In this document: positions 16,763 through 20,553 of the stretch, piece after piece
Numbering within the stretch: the first letter of the stretch is position 1
Layout of the letters: the number at the start of each line of letters is the position of its first letter
Assembly (NCBI GenBank): GCA_038150225.1
Contig: JAYQWG010000034.1
Location: 1-20,553 of the forward strand
Direction of reading: 5' to 3'
Source of the DNA: Lucifugimonas sp038150225
GTDB lineage: Bacteria > Chloroflexota > Dehalococcoidia > Lucifugimonadales > Lucifugimonadaceae
Length of the DNA stretch: 20,553 bases
The notes under the pieces: model-generated
Seen by the model: the letters and a program-made list of their open reading frames with translations, nothing else
Database searches by the model: none
Told to the model about the DNA's origin: nothing
Made by a program: the position numbers and the translations under genes

Positions 16763-16792
16763 AACGGCACCGGAATTCCGGTGCCGTTTTTT
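16763..16792 (+). terminator. Strong intrinsic terminator
   Basis: AACGGCACCGGA and its exact complement form an uninterrupted 26-base palindrome (16763-16788) overlapping a six-T run (16787-16792). It sits 45 bp after the coiled-coil gene stop. The next gene starts only 16 nt beyond the T-run, so that gene's promoter must overlap or precede this structure. Confidence 0.92.
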
Positions 16793-16808
16793 GTGTTTGG
16801 AGGAAACG

Positions 16809-18218
16809 TTGACCCCGACCCAGCTACCCGCCGCTGTGGAAGACCAAATTGATGTTCTGGCTAAACAATCGATGGACACGGATGAAATTCCGGGGCTTTC
16901 GATAGGGATCGTTCGCGGAAACGAGTTAGTAGCTCATTACGGTTTCGGGACTACATCACTCGGTGCAAATTCTCCCGCTACACCTTTAACCGTTTCACGG
17001 GTCGCTTCGATTACAAAGACTTTCACTGCGACAGCGATTCTCCAACTTCGTGATCTAGGGCAATTGGAACTGGATGATCCGTTGCTTGTTCACATGCCGG
17101 ATTTCACAATTGCCTCAGCTTTGGGTGGGGCATTGGAAGGTGTGACGCTACGCCGATTGATGACTCACTACTCCGGTTTGCGTACTGAACATCCGCTGAC
17201 CGACTGGGATACCCCTTTATTCCCTCATGCAACGGATGTGCTAAACAATCTTGCTGACATCGATGTCGTTATTCCGCAGGACAGCCAGTGGAAGTATTCG
17301 AACCTCGCGGTGGCGTTGTTGGGCCAGGTCATCGAAATAGTCAGCAACACTCCTTATAAGCAGTACGTCGAAGAAGAGATCATTCGTCCCCTGGGTCTCA
17401 AGAACACATATTTCGAACCGAAATCTGACGATCAGAATGCCTTGAAAGCAACTGGCTACAGCCACCCGGAACCGGGGTCAGATCAATTACGCGAGGCCCC
17501 ATACGCATCGCTAAAAGGTATTTCAGCGGCCGGTCAATTGCACTCAAACGTAGAAGATCTCGCAAAGTGGATGAGTTTTCAATTCACATCAGGTAGAGCA
17601 ACTCATCCAAGCAAAGTACTGGCGGCGACAACTCTCGCTGAGATGCACCGACCCTACAAGTTGTCGGATGACTGGACCCTCGGACAGGCTCTTGCCTGGC
17701 GCATGGTTCGCAGGGGCGAGAACGTATTCCACAACCACGGTGGGGGTATCCAGGGTTTCGCATCGAACGTCGTATTCAATGTTCCTGGTCAAACAGGAGC
17801 AATCGTGCTCGCCAACATTTGGCCGGCTCCAACGCCTTACGTTCTTGCCGAAGACATTTCCGAACTCGTCTTGAATGAACTGGGACCGCTTGAGCAATCA
17901 AGTGAAACGAATCTCACAGCCGTGACTAACGACGTTGCACGAAAATACATCGGTCGATACTGGGCGGAACCGGGGGCATATGTCGATGTTGTTTATGAGG
18001 AAGGTGAACTGAAACTGGGCGCACCAAGGGAAGGTGACTACACACTTCATGGACCTGCCGGATTGCAAATTGACCCTGTGGTAACAAGTGAAAACTCATT
18101 CCGAGTCGTTGGGAACCGGGGAGCAGGCGAACTGGCGGAATTCAGTCTTGGCAGCGATGGAAGTGCAAGTGAATTCCGGCTGGGTGGATTTCTTTACCGG
18201 AAGGTAGACGAGGAATAA
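16809..18218 (+). CDS. Serine hydrolase, class C beta-lactamase / DD-peptidase fold
   Basis: PF00144-type serine hydrolase (AmpC-like penicillin-binding, esterase and D-aminopeptidase family). The TTG at 16809, with GGAGG 5 nt upstream, is chosen over a TTG at 16791 that falls in the terminator T-run; this gives 469 aa. Active-site motifs are S67-x-x-K70 (SITK), Y163-S-N165 (KYSNLA) and H310-GG (HNHGGGIQGF). A C-terminal extension of about 100 residues after residue 370 looks like the lipocalin-like domain of such proteins (KYIGRYWAEPGAYVDVVYEE). There is no signal peptide, so a cytoplasmic esterase or peptidase is more likely than a secreted beta-lactamase. It sits 2 bp before the DUF885 gene, suggesting joint action on peptide or ester substrates. 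Confidence 0.9.
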   Translation: MTPTQLPAAVEDQIDVLAKQSMDTDEIPGLSIGIVRGNELVAHYGFGTTSLGANSPATPLTVSRVASITKTFTATAILQLRDLGQLELDDPLLVHMPDFTIASALGGALEGVTLRRLMTHYSGLRTEHPLTDWDTPLFPHATDVLNNLADIDVVIPQDSQWKYSNLAVALLGQVIEIVSNTPYKQYVEEEIIRPLGLKNTYFEPKSDDQNALKATGYSHPEPGSDQLREAPYASLKGISAAGQLHSNVEDLAKWMSFQFTSGRATHPSKVLAATTLAEMHRPYKLSDDWTLGQALAWRMVRRGENVFHNHGGGIQGFASNVVFNVPGQTGAIVLANIWPAPTPYVLAEDISELVLNELGPLEQSSETNLTAVTNDVARKYIGRYWAEPGAYVDVVYEEGELKLGAPREGDYTLHGPAGLQIDPVVTSENSFRVVGNRGAGELAEFSLGSDGSASEFRLGGFLYRKVDEE

Positions 18219-18220
18219 TC

Positions 18221-19894
18221 ATGGGTAAAGTAACCGAAATCGCCGACGGCTTCATCGATGTAGTAACGAAACACGGCCCAATCGGGGCGACTTACCTCGG
18301 GGTTCCGGGCTACGACGATATTCTCGACGATTTCTCTCCTGACGCAGCGAAAGCCGCCATCGATGATTTTTCAGTTTCTATTCGGGCAATGAAATCGGCC
18401 GAGCCTGAAAATGATCGAGAACGGATGTGCAAAGAGACGTTTCTCGATGAGGCTGAGTTGAGCGTTAAGCAGTTCGAGGCGCGTGACCATCTGCGAGACA
18501 TAAACGTCCTGTTCTCACCGATCCAAAACGTCCGACAGGTGTTCGATTTGATGCCGCAAGACACTTCGGAAGCGTGGGAGAACATTGCTTCGAGACTCGA
18601 AGCGATCCCTGGGTCACTCAGTGGATACCGAGAAGCACTGAACGTCGGGCGAACGGAAGGACTGGTTTCATCGGTTCGGCAAACCAGCGGATGTGCAACG
18701 CAATGTGAAACATGGTCGGGGCAGGGTGGCAATCAACCGTTTTTTAATTCGCTCGTTGACGCTTTCGAGAACTCCGACATTGCTGAACCTAGGCTTCTGA
18801 AAAGACTGCAAGCGGGAGCGAAATACGCGTCAGGTGCCTACGCCAAAATGGCGGAGTACTTGCGCAATGAATACCTGAAGGACGCAACACCGGAGGATGG
18901 GGTTGGACGAGAGCGTTACGCGCTTTCTGCTCAACGGTACCTCGGGGCAACGATTGATCCCGAAGAGACGTATGACTGGGGTTGGGAACAACTTGCCTGG
19001 GTGCGATCCGAAATGACCAAAACTGCGGAGAGAATCAAGCCCGGTGCATCTATCCGCGAAGCAGTGGAACTACTTGAGTCAGATCCTGCTCGAATGATCG
19101 TCGGAGACGACAAGTTCAAAGAGTGGATGCAGAACCTGCAGGACGAAACGATTGCCGATATGGATGGTACCCACTTCGATATCGCTGAGCCCGTCAGGAC
19201 CATCGAAGCTCTGATTGCTCCTCCCGGCGGGGCTTTAGCTATGTACTACACGGGTCCATCAGAAGATTTTTCTCGTCCCGGCCGCACCTGGTATCCGACC
19301 GGCGGTAAGAACGAATTCCCGATATGGCGCGAAATTTCCATTGCCTACCACGAGGGAGTCCCTGGTCACCATTTCCAGATTGGTACGAACGTCGCCATGA
19401 CCGAAGAGTTGTCCAGGTATCAGCGACTGTTAGCAGGAACATCCGGATACTCGGAAGGCTGGGCACTCTACGCAGAGCGACTCATGGGAGAGCTCGGATA
19501 TCTCGAAAACCCCGATTACTACATGGGGATGCTTGACGCACAGGCTTTGCGCAGCGTCCGAGTTATCGTCGACATCGGCATGCACCTTGGGTTGAAGATC
19601 CCCGCACACTCTGAATTTCATCCCGGCGAAGTTTGGAACGCCGACCTCGCACTGGAATTTATGAAAGAGCGGGTTCACTTCCCCGCAGACTTTGTCGCTT
19701 CTGAAGTCGATCGATATCTTGGAATTCCAGGGCAGGCGATTAGCTACAAAGTTGGTGAGCGGGTCTGGCTCGAAGCTCGCGAAGCTGCGAAAAGGAAGCT
19801 TGGCGGCGAGTTCGACCTCAAAGCATGGCACAACCACGCGCTAAGTCTGGGACCCATGGGACTCGCACAAATGAAGCGCGAACTGGCTGGGTAA
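18221..19894 (+). CDS. DUF885 family putative zinc metallohydrolase
   Basis: A 557-aa member of DUF885, a largely helical family related to HExxH-type peptidases. The core motif is H377-E-G-V-P-G-H-H384, followed about 28 residues later by SEGWALYAERL (E412), the expected third zinc-ligand region. No signal peptide is seen, so it should be cytoplasmic. The ATG at 18221 has AGGA about 9 nt upstream and lies 2 bp after the previous stop, so the two hydrolases almost certainly share a transcript. No substrate can be named. Peptide or amide hydrolysis is the general expectation. The length is normal for cytosolic members, and both motifs are intact. Confidence 0.9.
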   Translation: MGKVTEIADGFIDVVTKHGPIGATYLGVPGYDDILDDFSPDAAKAAIDDFSVSIRAMKSAEPENDRERMCKETFLDEAELSVKQFEARDHLRDINVLFSPIQNVRQVFDLMPQDTSEAWENIASRLEAIPGSLSGYREALNVGRTEGLVSSVRQTSGCATQCETWSGQGGNQPFFNSLVDAFENSDIAEPRLLKRLQAGAKYASGAYAKMAEYLRNEYLKDATPEDGVGRERYALSAQRYLGATIDPEETYDWGWEQLAWVRSEMTKTAERIKPGASIREAVELLESDPARMIVGDDKFKEWMQNLQDETIADMDGTHFDIAEPVRTIEALIAPPGGALAMYYTGPSEDFSRPGRTWYPTGGKNEFPIWREISIAYHEGVPGHHFQIGTNVAMTEELSRYQRLLAGTSGYSEGWALYAERLMGELGYLENPDYYMGMLDAQALRSVRVIVDIGMHLGLKIPAHSEFHPGEVWNADLALEFMKERVHFPADFVASEVDRYLGIPGQAISYKVGERVWLEAREAAKRKLGGEFDLKAWHNHALSLGPMGLAQMKRELAG

Positions 19895-19966
19895 CTCAGC
19901 ACCTCCCTTTGATCAGTTCGCATCCGACCATCTGAAATTCATTCAAGAAACAAGCCCGGGTAAGAA

Positions 19967-20260
19967 TTGCAGTTACTAATCACAGACGCAGCAAGGGAAA
20001 ACCTTCAAGGTCGAGAACGTCCGATCGCCCTCGATTACCTCGCTGCCATGGGCTGAGGTGGTCACGCCTCGGTATCGGTCGATACCTACGCTCGTAAGTC
20101 GAACATTTCCGCCTACCAGCGCGTCAAAGACAAAGGCGTTGAAATCCTCGTCTCGAAAAACCTGGTGTCGAAAGCTGCGGCTGTACTGATCGAGCAGAAA
20201 CAGTTCTTATGGTTCAAGTGGTTGACTGTGAGAGCGCAACTCTACGGACACTTCACCTGA
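19967..20260 (+). pseudogene. Interrupted ORF: probable flavin-oxidoreductase (NAD(P)-binding domain) remnant
   Basis: A frame from TTG 19967 to TGA 20258 (97 codons) is broken only by TGA at 20054-20056 (codon 30). Both sides look coding: ALDYLAAMG before it, and after it SVSVDTYARKSN and RVKDKGVEILVSKNLVSKAA. The pattern of strand, helix, strand and then GVEIL resembles the C-terminal Rossmann part of old-yellow-enzyme/TMADH-type NADH:flavin oxidoreductases. That match is from memory and weak. A decayed fragment with a nonsense codon is most likely. A selenocysteine codon is the less likely alternative, because a hairpin with a GGTC loop (stem GGTATC/GATACC, 20071-20086) begins 14 nt after the TGA. 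The rest of 19895-20316 shows nothing clear. Confidence 0.45.
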
Positions 20261-20316
20261 AGTCACTGATTTGCCTTCAGTCTGAAGGAAGCAGTTGGTT
20301 CTGGATAGCGTTCGTC

Positions 20317-20553
20317 CTAAACGTCGATCGCCATTAGCTCTTCGGCATAAATGACCTGTCCGCCGTAAACCTCTCGGATGTCACCGAGCCCCTTTTCCAA
20401 CGGACCGTGCTGAGAAATATGCGGTCCCATGTGTACGAGGATCAGTTTCTTCACTCCTGCTTCTTCAGCCATTCGAGCTGCACCAGTGGTTCCGCACTGA
20501 CCGGGAGCTTCACCGTCTTCGTCCATGCATTCCTGATCGTCCCAGCACATGCA
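20317..20553 (-). CDS. Metallo-beta-lactamase-fold hydrolase, C-terminal part (cut by window edge)
   Basis: The frame runs from the right edge to TAG at 20317 (78 residues visible). The sequence ARMAEEAGVKKLILVHMGPH followed by REVYGGQVIYAEELMAIDV matches the closing segment of RNase Z/arylsulfatase-like metallo-beta-lactamase-fold proteins. In those, the LxLxH histidine is a zinc ligand and the end reads FxGxVxxAxDLMxI. The HxHxDH motif would lie outside the window. The visible N-terminal part is unusually acidic and Cys-rich (CWDDQECMDEDGEAPGQC). The ATG at 20550 is internal, because the frame continues to 20553. It converges with the DUF885 unit. Substrate cannot be told. Confidence 0.75.
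   Translation of the reverse strand, partial: CMCWDDQECMDEDGEAPGQCGTTGAARMAEEAGVKKLILVHMGPHISQHGPLEKGLGDIREVYGGQVIYAEELMAIDV

Noticed and set aside
1..20553. CRISPR arrays, tRNA or rRNA genes, insertion sequences, phage genes, defence systems
   Set aside because: Reading both strands gave no regularly spaced repeats, tRNA-like folds, transposase or integrase motifs, or recognised defence domains.

Overview
The window reads as a contig from an uncultivated bacterium with a mid-range G+C content. The mix is reminiscent of SAR202-type Chloroflexota: several enolase-superfamily dehydratases, an M81 peptidase, a DUF885 hydrolase, a SelA-fold PLP enzyme and frequent TTG starts. That placement is inference from gene content; there is no rRNA, tRNA or marker gene to test it. 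A run of exactly 100 Ns flanked by a 55-bp direct repeat shows that the sequence is a scaffolded short-read assembly.

Layout. 1-1457: a perfect hairpin and then, on the minus strand, a clear glucarate dehydratase (gudD). 1730-2842 (-): an Acr3 arsenite exporter. 3317-4891 (-): an M81/MlrC-like metallopeptidase. It diverges from two overlapping plus-strand genes (5194-7047 and 7047-8942) for the halves of a heterodimeric ABC exporter with one degenerate ATP site. Next come a short remnant resembling a zinc alcohol dehydrogenase C-terminus (8995-9132) and a YaaA-family gene (9148-9948).

10117-16015 is a minus-strand block of five genes, read right to left: an atypical enolase-superfamily protein, an 85-aa single-membrane-span protein, an MFS transporter (split only by the assembly gap), a SelA/DgaE-like PLP enzyme whose 5' end is broken or misassembled, and a benzoylformate-decarboxylase-like ThDP enzyme. 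The block looks like an uptake-and-catabolism operon for an organic (sugar or amino-sugar) acid that I cannot name. It diverges from a plus-strand coiled-coil gene (16203-16718) across a region with two palindromes. A strong terminator follows, then two tightly coupled hydrolase genes: a class C beta-lactamase-fold serine hydrolase (16809-18218) and a DUF885 metallohydrolase (18221-19894).

19895-20316 holds a coding-like stretch interrupted by TGA, most likely a decayed flavin-oxidoreductase fragment. The right edge cuts a minus-strand metallo-beta-lactamase-fold gene.

The main points of interest are the five-gene catabolic block with its catalytically odd dehydratase, the asymmetric ABC pair, the two gene remnants, and assembly or frameshift problems that would mislead automatic annotation of the MFS and PLP genes.
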